From the NCBI GenBank assembly GCA_963843455.1, contig CAWJKE010000006.1, positions 124,001 through 188,000 of the forward strand: 64,000 bases of DNA, in the 5' to 3' direction. Below, in pieces: positions 1 to 9,654 of the stretch. Both the position numbers and the translations under genes were made by a program. The notes under the pieces were generated by a model. The model saw nothing but the letters and a program-made list of their open reading frames with translations, had not been told where the DNA came from and did not search any database. This DNA comes from CAIQPS01 sp963843455. GTDB lineage: Bacteria; Actinomycetota; Thermoleophilia; RBG-16-64-13. How positions within the stretch are numbered: position 1 is the first letter of the stretch; the number at the start of each line of letters is the position of its first letter.

Positions 1-1602
1 TCGGGCCGTCGGCGATGGTTGGCATCTTCACCGAGGATCGGCGACGGGGCGAGCAGGTGGTGGAGGAGATGAGCCTGGCGATGATCGACGAGGTCATCGA
101 CCACTTCGCTGCGGCCGCGTTCCGGGCCAAGACGGCTGGGTTCGACATGGTGATGATCCACGCGGGCCACGGGTGGCTCATCTCGCAGTTCGTCTCCCCG
201 GCGGTCAACACGCGGACCGACGAATATGGCGGCAGCCTGGAGAACCGGTGCCGCTTCGGCATCCGGGTGATCGAAGCGATCAGGGAACGGTGCGGCGCCG
301 ACTTCCCCATCGAGTGGCGCATCAGCGCCAGCGACCTGGTACCCGGCGGGCTCGAGATCGCCGACGCGGTCAAGTACGCGCAGATCATGCAGGACAAGGT
401 CGATCTGCTGCAGGTGTCGGCGGGGACCATCGGGGTGCCGCACACCTACCCCTACACCCATCCTTCCACCTATCTGCCCCACGGAGAGAACCTCGAGCGG
501 GCGGCGGAGATCAAGAAGGCGGTCCGGGTTCCGGTCGGGGTGGTGGGGGCCATCGTCGACCTGGACGAGGCCGGCGAGTGGGTTGCCGCGGGGAAGGTGG
601 ATTTTGTCGCGCTCTGCCGGGCGCTCATCGCCGACCCGGCATTACCGAGGAAGACCTTTCGGGGGCGCAAACAGGACGTCATCCCCTGCATCCGCTGCAA
701 CAGCTGCCTTATCCGCGGCGCGCACAGCCTGCCGGTGAGGTGTGCAGTGAACCCGCGTGGCGGTGAGGGAGGACTACTACCGCTGCGTTCCGCCTGTGGC
801 GGCGCGCAAGAAGAAGGTGGTTGTGGTCGGGGGTGGTCCCGCAGGTATGGAAGCGGCCCTAGTGGCCTCCTCCCGGGGCCACGACGTCGTCTTGTTCGAA
901 AGGGATGACCGTCTGGGCGGCAATCTGCTCGCCGCGGCGGGCCCCGATTTCAAGGCCGATTGGAAGCGGTTCGTCGACTACCTTCTGCGGCAGATGGACG
1001 CCGCGAGCGTGGATGTCAGACTGGGCACCGAAGCCACGGCCGACCGGGTGAGGGCGCAGGCTCCCGACGACGTGGTCGTCGCGGTCGGGGCCGAACCGGT
1101 CATGCCGGACATCCCGGGCGTGGATGGACCCGCCGTGATGCTGGCGGCGGATGTGATGAAGGGCGTCCTGGTCCGGGGCGACGACGTGGTCGTCGCCGGA
1201 GACGGAGGCATGGGCCTAGAGGCGGCGCTCTACCTCGCGCGACAGGGCAAGCGGGTGGCCATTGTCGAGTTGCCGGGCGGGTCGGCCGGTGATCAGACGG
1301 TGAACTTCGTCGACATCGTCGTGCTGCAAGACTACCTCGACGAGCATGGCATCAGGCCGCGCAAGGGTGTGGTCTTGAAGGAAGTGGGAACGGGCAAGGT
1401 AGTGGTGCGCGACGACCAAGGGCAGGAATCGGAACTGGCGGCCGATTCGGTCGTGTTGGCGCCCGCTCTGCGGGCCCGGGCCCAGGTCGTCGAGGGGCTC
1501 CTCGAGTCGGCGCCCGAAGTCCACGTGGTCGGCGATTGCCGCGAGCCCCGCATCCTGTTCAACGCCGTTCACGAGGCGTTCGAAGCGGCCCTCGAGATAT
1601 AG
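1..1602 (+). CDS. Old-yellow-enzyme/enoate reductase family flavoprotein (5'-partial, one frame break)
   Basis: Runs in from the left edge. The first part is the FMN TIM-barrel of the BaiCD/BaiH/2,4-dienoyl-CoA reductase group: HAGHGWL near base 168, then DEYGGSLENR. A Cys cluster CIRCNSC followed by RCAVNP near base 690-752 would hold a 4Fe-4S cluster. The second part has a dinucleotide fold (VVVVGGGPAGMEAA near 820). Such proteins pass electrons from NAD(P)H through FAD, Fe-S and FMN to a C=C bond. The frame changes at about 748-756 (one extra base in the ACCCGCG stretch): the N-terminal frame runs on to 908 as nonsense, while the dinucleotide-fold half reads from about 757 to 1602. An SDR follows after 12 bases. 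The substrate is not known; an enoyl-CoA or cyclic enone is likely. Confidence 0.8.
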
Positions 1603-1614
1603 AAGGAGGAACTG

Positions 1615-2421
1615 ATGAACTCAGAGCTTGTCGCCAAACGTTTGCAGGACCGGGTGGCTCTCGTCACCGGCGGGGGTGGGACCAACAGCATCGGTCGCTC
1701 CATCTCGCTTCGCCTCGCGGCGGAAGGGGCCAAAATCGGCGTGCTCGACATCGATGCCGCCGGCGCGGCTCTCGTTGCAGATGAGATCGTGGCCGCCGGG
1801 GGAGAGGCGATCCCCATAACCTGCGACATCACCAGCGAGGAGCGCTGCAAGGCCGCGGCAAAGTTGCTCGCGGATACCTACGGCGGCAGGATCGACATCC
1901 TGGTGAACAACGCGGCGGCCTTTCGCGGGGTCTTGTCCAAGCAGCCCTGGCAGCCCTTCTACGAGTGGAAGGTGGAGGACTGGGACTACATGCTCGACGT
2001 GAACCTGCGGGGCATGTGGTTCTGCGCCCGCGCGGTCTACCCGTACATGAAGCCCCAGGGGTACGGCAAGATCATCAACCTCACCTCGTCCACGTTCTGG
2101 GAGGGCGTCGCCGGATTCATCCACTACGTCTCCAGCAAGGGAGGCATCATCGGCTTCACCCGGGCGCTCGCCCGGGAACTGGGCCCCGAGGGCATCCGGG
2201 TGAACGCCCTCGCTCCGGGTTTCACGCTCACCGAGGCCAACCGCGAGCAGGCCGCGGGTGTACCCGAGCACTGGGAGACCACACGGAAGGGACAGTGCCT
2301 AACGCAACGTAACGAGGAAGCCGAGGACCTGGCCGGTCCGGCCTTTTTCCTGGCGTCTTCCGACAGCGACTTCATGACCGGGCAGACCCTGCTGGTGGAC
2401 GGGGGCTATCACCACAACTAG
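1615..2421 (+). CDS. Short-chain dehydrogenase/reductase (SDR)
   Basis: Classical SDR of 268 residues. The cofactor loop GGGGTNSIG is at residues 19-27, LVNNAA near 96-101, a Ser near 158 and the catalytic pair Tyr171/Lys175 in YVSSK. The C-terminus ends in the usual LLVDGGYHHN. The start is fixed by AGGAGG a few bases upstream of ATG 1615. The gene follows the flavoprotein by 12 bases, so the two are probably co-transcribed and act on the same substrate, as reductase and dehydrogenase steps. Substrate unknown. The loop has an insertion relative to TGxxxGIG, seen in some SDRs; this does not look like damage. Confidence 0.85.
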   Translation: MNSELVAKRLQDRVALVTGGGGTNSIGRSISLRLAAEGAKIGVLDIDAAGAALVADEIVAAGGEAIPITCDITSEERCKAAAKLLADTYGGRIDILVNNAAAFRGVLSKQPWQPFYEWKVEDWDYMLDVNLRGMWFCARAVYPYMKPQGYGKIINLTSSTFWEGVAGFIHYVSSKGGIIGFTRALARELGPEGIRVNALAPGFTLTEANREQAAGVPEHWETTRKGQCLTQRNEEAEDLAGPAFFLASSDSDFMTGQTLLVDGGYHHN

Positions 2422-2488
2422 ACACGCCGGCGGGCGCGACATGTGGCCTGGGTCGAAGGGCGCGAAAGCGCCCCGATCTGTGCGTAGG

Positions 2489-3106
2489 TCAGACGCTCGC
2501 GGGCGCTGCCGCGTCGTTCAGGATGAGGTTCAGGATATGGGCGGAATGGCCTTCGTCCAGATACTCCCTCAACCCCATCATGCAGGCTATGTTCTCGGCC
2601 CAGAGCACGGTGTAGAACCCCCAGGCCAGGCGGTCGGCGTCGGCGTCGGCGCGGATGGTCCCCTTGGCTTTGCCGTCCTCGATGATGCTCTTGAGGTGCA
2701 GGTAGGCACTTCTGTGCGTGTCGGCCACGGCTTCGCGGATACCCACCTGAGGCCCGGCGGCGATGAACTCGAACCAGGGATAGGCAAGGAGCCCACGCTC
2801 GGCGCTCATCTCTCGGGAGTGGGCCTCCTCGATGTTGCGCAGCCGGGCGAGAGCATCGGCTCCTTCCGAGCCGTCGATGAGCCGGTACATCTCGCCAAGG
2901 ATCGACTCGAGGGCCCCGAGGAGCATTTCCTTCCGGCTGCCGAAGTAGACGTAGAGGGTCCCCTCGGACACGCCGGCGGCCTTGGCTATGCGCGCGATGG
3001 TGGCCTCCGGCACCCCGTATTCGGCAACGACGTCGAGAACGGCGGAGACGATCTGCTCGCGTCTCTCCTCGGGGGGCAGCCTCCGTACTCGTCCCTCGCG
3101 TGCCAC
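2489..3106 (-). CDS. TetR/AcrR-family transcriptional regulator
   Basis: 205 residues with a TetR N-terminal helix-turn-helix at about residues 15-60 (EERREQIVSAVLDVV, then ATIARIAKAAGVSEGTLYVYF), followed by an all-helical ligand domain. It is divergent from the CocE-type hydrolase gene. The 107-base gap holds a strong promoter and a perfect inverted repeat (see 3126-3181), so it probably represses the hydrolase/SDR operon and is released by a substrate-like ligand. It could also be autoregulated, since the site lies only about 60 bases from its own start. Confidence 0.88.
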   Translation of the reverse strand: MAREGRVRRLPPEERREQIVSAVLDVVAEYGVPEATIARIAKAAGVSEGTLYVYFGSRKEMLLGALESILGEMYRLIDGSEGADALARLRNIEEAHSREMSAERGLLAYPWFEFIAAGPQVGIREAVADTHRSAYLHLKSIIEDGKAKGTIRADADADRLAWGFYTVLWAENIACMMGLREYLDEGHSAHILNLILNDAAAPASV

Positions 3107-3125
3107 CCTTCCCCCTCTGTCTGTA

Positions 3126-3181
3126 TTGACGTCCCCAAGACCCGCCTGATATAGTACAGCTTATTGAGCGACTACTCAATA
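3126..3181 (+). promoter_or_regulatory. Sigma-70-type promoter with TetR-type operator
   Basis: TTGACG (3126-3131) and TATAGT (3150-3155) are separated by 18 bases and point toward the hydrolase at 3214. Directly downstream is a perfect inverted repeat: TATTGAG (3162-3168), spacer CGACTA, CTCAATA (3175-3181). A 20-bp palindrome covering the expected start of transcription is the usual layout of a TetR-family operator. The motifs are seen directly; assignment to the regulator at 2489 is inference. Confidence 0.7.
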
Positions 3182-3213
3182 GTTTCGTTGGGGCAACCTG
3201 CGCGAACTGTGAC

Positions 3214-4930
3214 ATGAATACGCGGACTGGAGGGATCGTGGCAAAGCCTACGGCGGCATCGCAACCGATATTCGGGACGACGGTCGATAGGGACGTCTTC
3301 GTCCCGGCCCGCGACGGAGTCAAGTTGGCGGTCGATATCTACCGGCCGGACGTCCCCGGCAAGTTCCCTGCGCTGCTCGCGATGTCCCCATACGGCAAGG
3401 ACACACAGATGTTCGACACGCCGCCGCAGCCGTTTGGCAAGTCCATCTTCGAGGCCTCCATCGAGTGCGGCGACGCCTGCTTCTACGCTCAGCGCGGCTA
3501 CGTCTACGTGATAGCCGATCTCCGCGGCATCGGCCGTTCCGAGGGCATCTACGAGGGGCTGTTCTCGCACTACGAGGGTGAAGACGGCGCCGACATCGTC
3601 GAGTGGCTCGCGCAGCAGCCGTGGTGTGACGGCAACGTGGGCACTGCCGGCATCTGCTACTTCTCGTCCATGCAGCTTCACGTGGCCGCCGAGCAGCCGC
3701 CGCACCTCAAGTGCATCGCTCCCTGGGAGATCTTCGGCGACGACCTCTACAACCACGGTCAGTACGAGGGCGGTGTCTTCAACATCTTCCTCTACGGGTT
3801 GTATACGGGTACCTACCCCGCCCGCTGCGGCTACGCTCCCAACGACGTGCGCTCGGCGATGGAGATGAACACTCCGCCCGAAGAGCTCAAGAAGATCGTG
3901 GACCAGGCGATGCTGAATCCCGACCTCAAGCAGTACCCGTATCTGCTGCACCTGCTGCAGTATCCCAAGAAGAACCCCATCTTGTTCGACTTCATGCTCA
4001 ACCCCCTCGACGGCCCCTACTACCGGGAACGGTCGGTGTCGGAGCGGCTCGACAAGATCAAGGTCCCCTGCTACGTGGGCGGCCCGTTGTTCAGCTTCTT
4101 CTCTCAGCCGCAGATGAACGTGTTCAACAAGGTCGACGTGCCCAAGAAGATGTTCCTGTACACGGACATGGGGACCCGCCCGTGGAGAGCCAACCACGAC
4201 GAGTTGCTGCGCTGGTACGACTACTGGCTCAAGGACATCGAGACGGGGATCATGGACGAGCCTCCCGATCCGGTACCACACCACCGTGATGGAGAGGTGG
4301 CAGGCGGCCGAGACGTGGCCGCTGGAGAACACGGTCTGGACCGATTTCTACTTCCAGAGCCTGGAGCAACTCGGTTCCGAGCCCGACTTCTGGAACGAGG
4401 AGCCAGACGCCTTCGTGCAGCAGCCCCTGTACGTCACCGAGAAGAGGAACCGCGTGACCTACGTCAGCCGCCCGCTCTCCGAGGACCTGCAGGTCACCGG
4501 GCCTCCGCGGATAACCTTCTACTCCTCCATCGACCAGGACGACACCTGCTGGCGGGTGGAAGTGCGCGAAGAGGGCTCCGACTCTATCTACCCGCTGGCC
4601 TCGGGCTGGCTCAAGGCGTCGCATCGGGCGCTCGACGACGCCCGGACGACGCCCTGGGAGATCGCCCACGATCACACCAAAGAGGTGCCCATCGTGCCCG
4701 GCGAGATCAACGAGTACGTGGTGCAGCTGCGCCCGATGTCGCACCTGTTCACGACCGGCAAGCAGATCAAGGTGGAGATCTCGTGCATCGACATTCCCAC
4801 CGACATCGAGACCTACGACGTCATGTGGCACGTGTGCAAGAGCAGGACGACGCTGCACAAGATCTACCGCGACGGCAGGTACCCGTCCCGGGCGTCGCTG
4901 CCGGTGATCCCCAAGGAGGCTGCGCGATGA
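3214..4930 (+). CDS. CocE/NonD-type alpha/beta hydrolase (X-Pro dipeptidyl-peptidase S15 family), one frame break
   Basis: The N-terminal two thirds is an S15-type alpha/beta hydrolase (RDGVKLAVDIYRP near the start, GKDTQMF, ADLRGIGRSEG). The C-terminal part is a jelly-roll domain (VTYVSRPLSEDLQVTGPP, ending near 4930). The frame changes near 4265-4270: one extra C in GCCTCCCGATCC. Without it the gene is 572 codons, normal for the family. The nucleophile elbow reads AGICYFSS where the family has GxSYxG, so Cys148 (TGC 3655-3657) replaces the Ser. GTG 3238, just after GGAGGG, is an alternative start. Members hydrolyse esters or amides; the substrate is unknown. It overlaps the next SDR at ATGA and sits behind a TetR-type operator. 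Confidence 0.8.
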
Positions 4931-5757
4931 TGCTCGAAGGCAAAGTGGCGATGATCACCGGCGCGGGCGCCGGCATCGGAGTGGAGATCGCCAAGCGGTT
5001 CGTGGCCGAGGGAGCCAAGGTCTGCATCACCGGGCGCCGGCTGCACAAGCTGGAGGACGTGGTGGCCACGCTGCCGGCGGGCACCGCGATTGCGTGCGCT
5101 GGGGACGTTTCCAAGCTTGACGACGCAAAGCGGATGGTAGAGACCACCGTCAAGTTCGGGGGCAAGATCGATATTTTGGTCAACAATGCCGCCATCGATC
5201 CGGGCGGTTCCGTGGTGGATCTCGACCCCGACGTGTGGCACGCGGTGATCGAGACGAACCTGACCGGGCCCTTCTACACCATGAAGGTCGCCATCCCCCA
5301 CATGATCGAGAACGGGGGAGGCTCCATCATCAACATCTCGTCTCTCGCAAGCGTGCGGTGCATCCCCACGATGGCCCCCTACTGCGCGTCCAAGGCCGGA
5401 CTCAACCATCTCACGAACCAGGTGGCCCTCGACTTTGGCAAGCACAAGATCCGCTGCAACTCGGTCCTGCCAGGACCGGTGCGCACGGAGATGAGCGAGC
5501 ACTCGCTGGGCGGAATGGCGACGGCCCTGGGCTGCGACATGGACGGTGTGTTCGGTAAGCTCACCTGCACCCTGCCTCTGGGCAGGGTGGCCGCGCCGTC
5601 GGAGATCGCTGGGATCTGTGCCTTTCTGGGCAGCGACGACGCCAGCTTCATCACAGCCGAAAGTATCCTAGTCGATGGAGGCGCCTCGATGGTCGATCCC
5701 TGCGGGGCTTCGCTCAGCATGAGTGGGGCTTCGGGCTGGGGTGCCGAGATCCGGTAG
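4927..5757 (+). CDS. Short-chain dehydrogenase/reductase (SDR)
   Basis: 276 residues, a classical SDR: TGAGAGIG at 11-18, LVNNAA near 84-89, Ser138/139, Tyr152 and Lys156 in YCASK. AAGGAGG lies about 7 bases before ATG 4927, and the start overlaps the hydrolase stop, so the pair is translationally coupled. It was chosen as a separate protein even though its frame is shared with the start of the hydrolase: the apparent fusion exists only because of the frame break at about 4267. The tail after VDGG is longer than usual. It probably oxidises an alcohol released by, or made next to, the hydrolase; substrate unknown. Confidence 0.85.
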   Translation: MMLEGKVAMITGAGAGIGVEIAKRFVAEGAKVCITGRRLHKLEDVVATLPAGTAIACAGDVSKLDDAKRMVETTVKFGGKIDILVNNAAIDPGGSVVDLDPDVWHAVIETNLTGPFYTMKVAIPHMIENGGGSIINISSLASVRCIPTMAPYCASKAGLNHLTNQVALDFGKHKIRCNSVLPGPVRTEMSEHSLGGMATALGCDMDGVFGKLTCTLPLGRVAAPSEIAGICAFLGSDDASFITAESILVDGGASMVDPCGASLSMSGASGWGAEIR

Positions 5758-5770
5758 CGAGGAGGCGCAC

Positions 5771-6844
5771 ATGAGCGCGACGAGGGGGCTGACCGAGGCG
5801 GGCCAGAGCATCTGGCTCGACAATATCACGCGCGACCTGCTCACCACGGGGACGCTGGCCAGGTACGTCGACGAACTCTCGGTGGCGGGGCTCACCTCCA
5901 ACCCGACGATCTTCGAGCGGGCCATCACTCGGGGTGACGCGTACGATGCCGAGATCCGCTCGTTGAGCGCCGAGGGCAAGGAGGGCGACGAGCTACTGTT
6001 CGAACTCATTCTCCACGATCTCACCGCGGCCGCCGACATCCTCGCGCCGGTCCACCGGCGCACATTGGGCGTGGACGGTTGGGTCTCGGTGGAGGTAGCG
6101 CCCGGACTGGCGCACGACACCGCAGGGACGGTGGCGCAGGCTGAGTGGCTGTTCGAAAAGGCGCCCCGGCCGAACGTGTTCGTGAAGATCCCGGGCACCA
6201 GGGAAGGCCTGCCGGCCATCGAAGAAACGATCTTCCGGGGAGTCCCTGTCAACGTGACTCTTCTCTTCTCTGAGACTCAATACGTGGCGGCGGCCGAGGC
6301 CTACATGCGGGGGATCGAGCGCCGTGTGGCCGCCGGGCTCGATCCCGACGTGCAGTCGGTGGCGTCGCTATTCGTCAGCCGGTGGGACAAAGCGACGGCG
6401 GACAAGGTCCCCGGTGACCTCCGTAATCGTCTCGGCATCGCCGTCGCGATGCTGACCTACAGGGCATATCGCAACCTCAAAGAGACCGATCGTTGGCAGC
6501 GCCTGGAGAATCTGGGGACCCGTGGGCAGCGCCTGCTTTTCGCCAGCACCGGCACCAAAGATCCCGACGCTTCGGATGTCCTCTATGTCGAGGGCTTGGT
6601 CGCACCCAATACCATCAACACGATGCCTGAAGAGACGCTACTCGCGTTTGCGGATCACGGCAGGGCCGCGCCGCCCCTGCCCCGGGACGGCGGCGACGCC
6701 GCGGAAGTAGTGGAGGCGTTCTCGCGAGCTGCGATCGACGTGGCCGGATTGGCCGAGGATCTGCAGGCCGACGGCGGGAAGGCCTTTGTCGATTCCTGGC
6801 AGCACCTGGGTGGCGCGGTCGCCGCCAAGAAGGGATTAGTCTAG
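5771..6844 (+). CDS. tal: Transaldolase
   Basis: 357 residues, close to actinobacterial transaldolases. It moves a dihydroxyacetone unit between sedoheptulose-7-P and glyceraldehyde-3-P in the non-oxidative pentose phosphate pathway. Signatures are SIWLDNITRDLL at the start, TSNPTIFE at 42-49 and the Schiff-base lysine, Lys139, in VFVKIPGT. ATG 5771 follows GAGGAGG with good spacing. The gene ends convergently with ftsH, the two stop codons overlapping over 6841-6844. It looks like ordinary housekeeping carbon metabolism. Confidence 0.95.
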   Translation: MSATRGLTEAGQSIWLDNITRDLLTTGTLARYVDELSVAGLTSNPTIFERAITRGDAYDAEIRSLSAEGKEGDELLFELILHDLTAAADILAPVHRRTLGVDGWVSVEVAPGLAHDTAGTVAQAEWLFEKAPRPNVFVKIPGTREGLPAIEETIFRGVPVNVTLLFSETQYVAAAEAYMRGIERRVAAGLDPDVQSVASLFVSRWDKATADKVPGDLRNRLGIAVAMLTYRAYRNLKETDRWQRLENLGTRGQRLLFASTGTKDPDASDVLYVEGLVAPNTINTMPEETLLAFADHGRAAPPLPRDGGDAAEVVEAFSRAAIDVAGLAEDLQADGGKAFVDSWQHLGGAVAAKKGLV

Positions 6845-8952
6845 GGGCCGGAGGTTGGTCCGGGCCGGGCCTTCGTTGACGCCGCCCCATCGGGGCCGCC
6901 GTCGTCCCTGGCCCCAGCTGCCGCCGCTTCCTCATGGATCGCCTCCTCGGCGGCGGAGCCGTCGACGGTCTCTTGCTCCAGCAGTCGGCCGGCAAGGGTC
7001 TCGAGCGCTGCGCGGTGCTGGTCCAGCAACGTCTCGGCGCGCTCCAACTGCTCGGTCACGATCCGGCGCACCTCGGCGTCGATGACCTCTTCGGTCTGCG
7101 GGCTGCGCTGGCTGTTATCCTGCATCATCCCGCCGAGATACGCCATCTGCTGACCAGCGTAGCGCACCGATCCCAGCTTCTCGCTCATACCAAACTCGGT
7201 GACCATGCGGCGCACCAGTTCGGTCGCCTTCTGGATGTCGTCACTGGCGCCCGTGCTGAGGGTGCCGAACACGGTCAGTTCGGCAGCCCGTCCGCCGAGC
7301 ATGACGGCGATGCGATCCGTCAGTTCCTGCTCGGTGAGGATATAGCGGTCCTCTGTAGGCATCTGTAGGGTATAGCCCAGCGCGCCCCGGGCCCGCGGTA
7401 TGATGCTGATCTTTGCCACCGGATCGGCATTGGGGAGGAGTGCGGCGACCAGTGCGTGACCGGACTCGTGGAACGCCACCGTCTTCCGCTCCCGTTCGTT
7501 CATCACCCGGGTCTTCTTCTCTAGCCCGGCGATCACCCGTTCCATAGCCGATTCGAAGTCCTTGATGGTGACAGCAGTAGCATGACGCCGCGCGGCGAGC
7601 AGAGCGGCCTCGTTCATGGCGTTCGCCAGGTCGGCACCGCTGAAACCGGGCGTGATCCGGGCGGCGCGCTCGAGATTGAAATCGTGCGCCAGCTTGATGC
7701 CGTGGCTGTGGATCTTGAGGATCTGCGCCCTGCCGATGAGGTCGGGGTTGCCCACCTCCACCTGACGGTCGAACCGGCCGGCCCGCAGCAGCGCCTTGTC
7801 CAAGACTTCCGGCCGGTTGGTCGCAGCCATGATGATCACCGGGCGCTGCACGTCGGTGCTGAAACCGTCGATCTCGGCGAGAAGCTGGTTGAGGGTCTGC
7901 TCCCGCTCGTCATTCCCGCCGCCGACGGTGTAGCCCGCACCCCGCATCTGTCCGATGGCATCCACCTCATCGATGAAGACGATAGCCGGGGCAGTCTCTC
8001 GGGCCTGGTTGAAGAGGTCGCGGACACGGGCGGCCCCCACCCCCACGAACATCTCGACGAACTCAGCCCCGCTGCTCTCGAAGAAGGCGACGCCCGCCTC
8101 CCCCGCCGTGGCCTTCGCCAGCAGGGTCTTGCCGGTCCCGGGAGGGCCGATGAGAAGCACGCCCTTGGGGATGTGGCCCCCCAAGCGGGCGAACTGTTCC
8201 GGCGTCTTGAGGAACTGGATGATCTCTTGGAGCTCCGCGATGGCCTCGTCCGCGCCCCCCACATCTTTGAAGGTCACTCCTACCTGCTCGGCGGTGACCT
8301 TCTTGGCTTTACTCCGACCCACGCCGAATATCCCGCCGCCTCCTCCTCTGCTCGTCCCGGCTATGCGCCGGTACACGAAGTACCAGATCGCCCCGATCAG
8401 GATGAAAGGCATAAGGCTGATCAGTATCCCCCCCAGGGGGCTGGAAGCCCCGGTGAATGAGAAGTCGACCCCGGCGGCTTGGAGGTCGGCCACAAGGTCG
8501 GGGTCCGCCTGAACCTGGTAGTTGGTGGAGTAGTCGATGGACGACGTCTTCTTGGGATCCGGGTTGTTCATCGTGCCGGTTATGCGACTCGCCCCGATGA
8601 CAGCGGTCTGTACCTGATGATTGGCCACGTGCTGCTTGAATTCGCTGTAGTCGAGCTGGGTGGAAGGAGCGCCCAGCGGTCCGAGCAGATAGTGTTGGAA
8701 CAAGTACAAGGCGATCAGGCCCACGACGATGTAAGCGACCCCGTGCCACAAGTGCCGCCCCTGGACCGGACTTCCTCCCTGCGGCGGCTGACTCTGCGGA
8801 GGCTGGCCGGCGCCCCCTCGGCTGGGCCGGCTCCGCCCGGGGCTCGAAGACTTCGTGCCGCCGGGCTTGGAGCCGCTCGGCTTCGGGCTCTCCGGCCCAG
8901 TGTCCGAAGGCGGCTTCGCCGACTGCGCTGGCGTGCTCTGTTCTCCGGCCAT
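6841..8952 (-). CDS. ftsH: ATP-dependent zinc metalloprotease FtsH
   Basis: 703 residues. A cytosolic Pro/Ser/Gly-rich N-terminus (1-65) precedes TM1 (about 70-90), an extracytoplasmic domain and TM2 (about 173-193). The AAA+ module follows: Walker A GPPGTGKT 269-276, Walker B IVFIDEVD 324-331, then the arginine-finger region AGRFDR. The protease domain has HESGH at 495-499. FtsH degrades misfolded membrane proteins and short-lived cytosolic proteins. The N-terminal extension is longer than in E. coli but common in actinobacteria. Tail rich in Ala/Gly/Asp, typical of the protein. It converges on tal with overlapping stops. Confidence 0.97.
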   Translation of the reverse strand: MAGEQSTPAQSAKPPSDTGPESPKPSGSKPGGTKSSSPGRSRPSRGGAGQPPQSQPPQGGSPVQGRHLWHGVAYIVVGLIALYLFQHYLLGPLGAPSTQLDYSEFKQHVANHQVQTAVIGASRITGTMNNPDPKKTSSIDYSTNYQVQADPDLVADLQAAGVDFSFTGASSPLGGILISLMPFILIGAIWYFVYRRIAGTSRGGGGGIFGVGRSKAKKVTAEQVGVTFKDVGGADEAIAELQEIIQFLKTPEQFARLGGHIPKGVLLIGPPGTGKTLLAKATAGEAGVAFFESSGAEFVEMFVGVGAARVRDLFNQARETAPAIVFIDEVDAIGQMRGAGYTVGGGNDEREQTLNQLLAEIDGFSTDVQRPVIIMAATNRPEVLDKALLRAGRFDRQVEVGNPDLIGRAQILKIHSHGIKLAHDFNLERAARITPGFSGADLANAMNEAALLAARRHATAVTIKDFESAMERVIAGLEKKTRVMNERERKTVAFHESGHALVAALLPNADPVAKISIIPRARGALGYTLQMPTEDRYILTEQELTDRIAVMLGGRAAELTVFGTLSTGASDDIQKATELVRRMVTEFGMSEKLGSVRYAGQQMAYLGGMMQDNSQRSPQTEEVIDAEVRRIVTEQLERAETLLDQHRAALETLAGRLLEQETVDGSAAEEAIHEEAAAAGARDDGGPDGAASTKARPGPTSGP

Positions 8953-9017
8953 GTGGCCTGCCTTTTCCCCGAAGCTAGCGACCCCGCATAAAAGGTACCA
9001 TCAACGGTACTGCCTGG

Positions 9018-9566
9018 TCACAACTGGTCGGGCGCCGCGGCCCGATAGAAGAAGAGCCCCACCTCGTCCTTGACGGCCGACATGACCCGCATCATCGCCT
9101 CCTGCAACCCCGCCATGTCGAGGCTGCCGATCCGGAGGGGGTCATACCCCGCGTCGCGGGCGAGGCGTTCGACCACCTCGGCCGCCGCATCGTCGCCACA
9201 CCACAGGTTGCATGGGCGCGCCCGGGTCTGTCCCAATTGGCCATACAGCCGGGCATAGTTGAGGTTGAACGATTTCGCCGTCGGACCGTTGCTCTGGGCC
9301 TTTGCGAACTCCGCGTTCGAGGCGAATCCGGGCGGAGGTTCCACTCCGAGACGGTTGGTGGCGTCGATTATCATCTTGCCTTCCAGGCCGCGCAGTCTTC
9401 TCAGTCCGTCGCCGACCGCGCCCCCGGGAATAGCGAGCAGCACGACCTCTGCTTCCGAGACGTCTCCGCCCTCCCGGCCCAGCCTGGTCACCTTGTGGCC
9501 GGCCCGCTCCCACAGGTCGGCAAGTCCCCCGCCGACATTGCCCCTGCCATACACGGTGATCTTCAT
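9018..9566 (-). CDS. NADP-dependent F420-reductase-like dinucleotide-binding protein
   Basis: 182 residues with a single Rossmann fold starting at residue 2 (KITVYGRGNVGGGLADLW) and the pattern of the F420_oxidored/NADP-oxidoreductase family (AEVVLLAIPGG, MIIDATNR, SFNLNYA). The catalytic role cannot be told from sequence: it may reduce F420 or another deazaflavin/flavin, or be a ketopantoate-reductase-like or P5C-reductase-like protein. AGGAGA precedes ATG 9566. It stands alone between ftsH and modC on the minus strand; a structured gap (9567-9804) separates it from modC, so it probably has its own transcript. Confidence 0.7.
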   Translation of the reverse strand: MKITVYGRGNVGGGLADLWERAGHKVTRLGREGGDVSEAEVVLLAIPGGAVGDGLRRLRGLEGKMIIDATNRLGVEPPPGFASNAEFAKAQSNGPTAKSFNLNYARLYGQLGQTRARPCNLWCGDDAAAEVVERLARDAGYDPLRIGSLDMAGLQEAMMRVMSAVKDEVGLFFYRAAAPDQL

Positions 9567-9654
9567 GTGGGCGTCTCCTCGCTTTGCGTGCTCATCTGCC
9601 CCATCGATACCCAGGCGTGGCTGTTCTCAGCATACCCGTGTTTGAGCCTGAAGG

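Noticed and set aside
2418..3323. A 301-residue minus-strand reading over the TetR gene
   Set aside because: It is an out-of-frame shadow; the TetR frame at 2489-3106 has the clear helix-turn-helix.
3214..5757. An 847-residue hydrolase-SDR fusion
   Set aside because: The reading between about 4270 and 4926 is out of frame; the natural jelly-roll domain is in another frame to 4930, and the SDR has its own ribosome-binding site.
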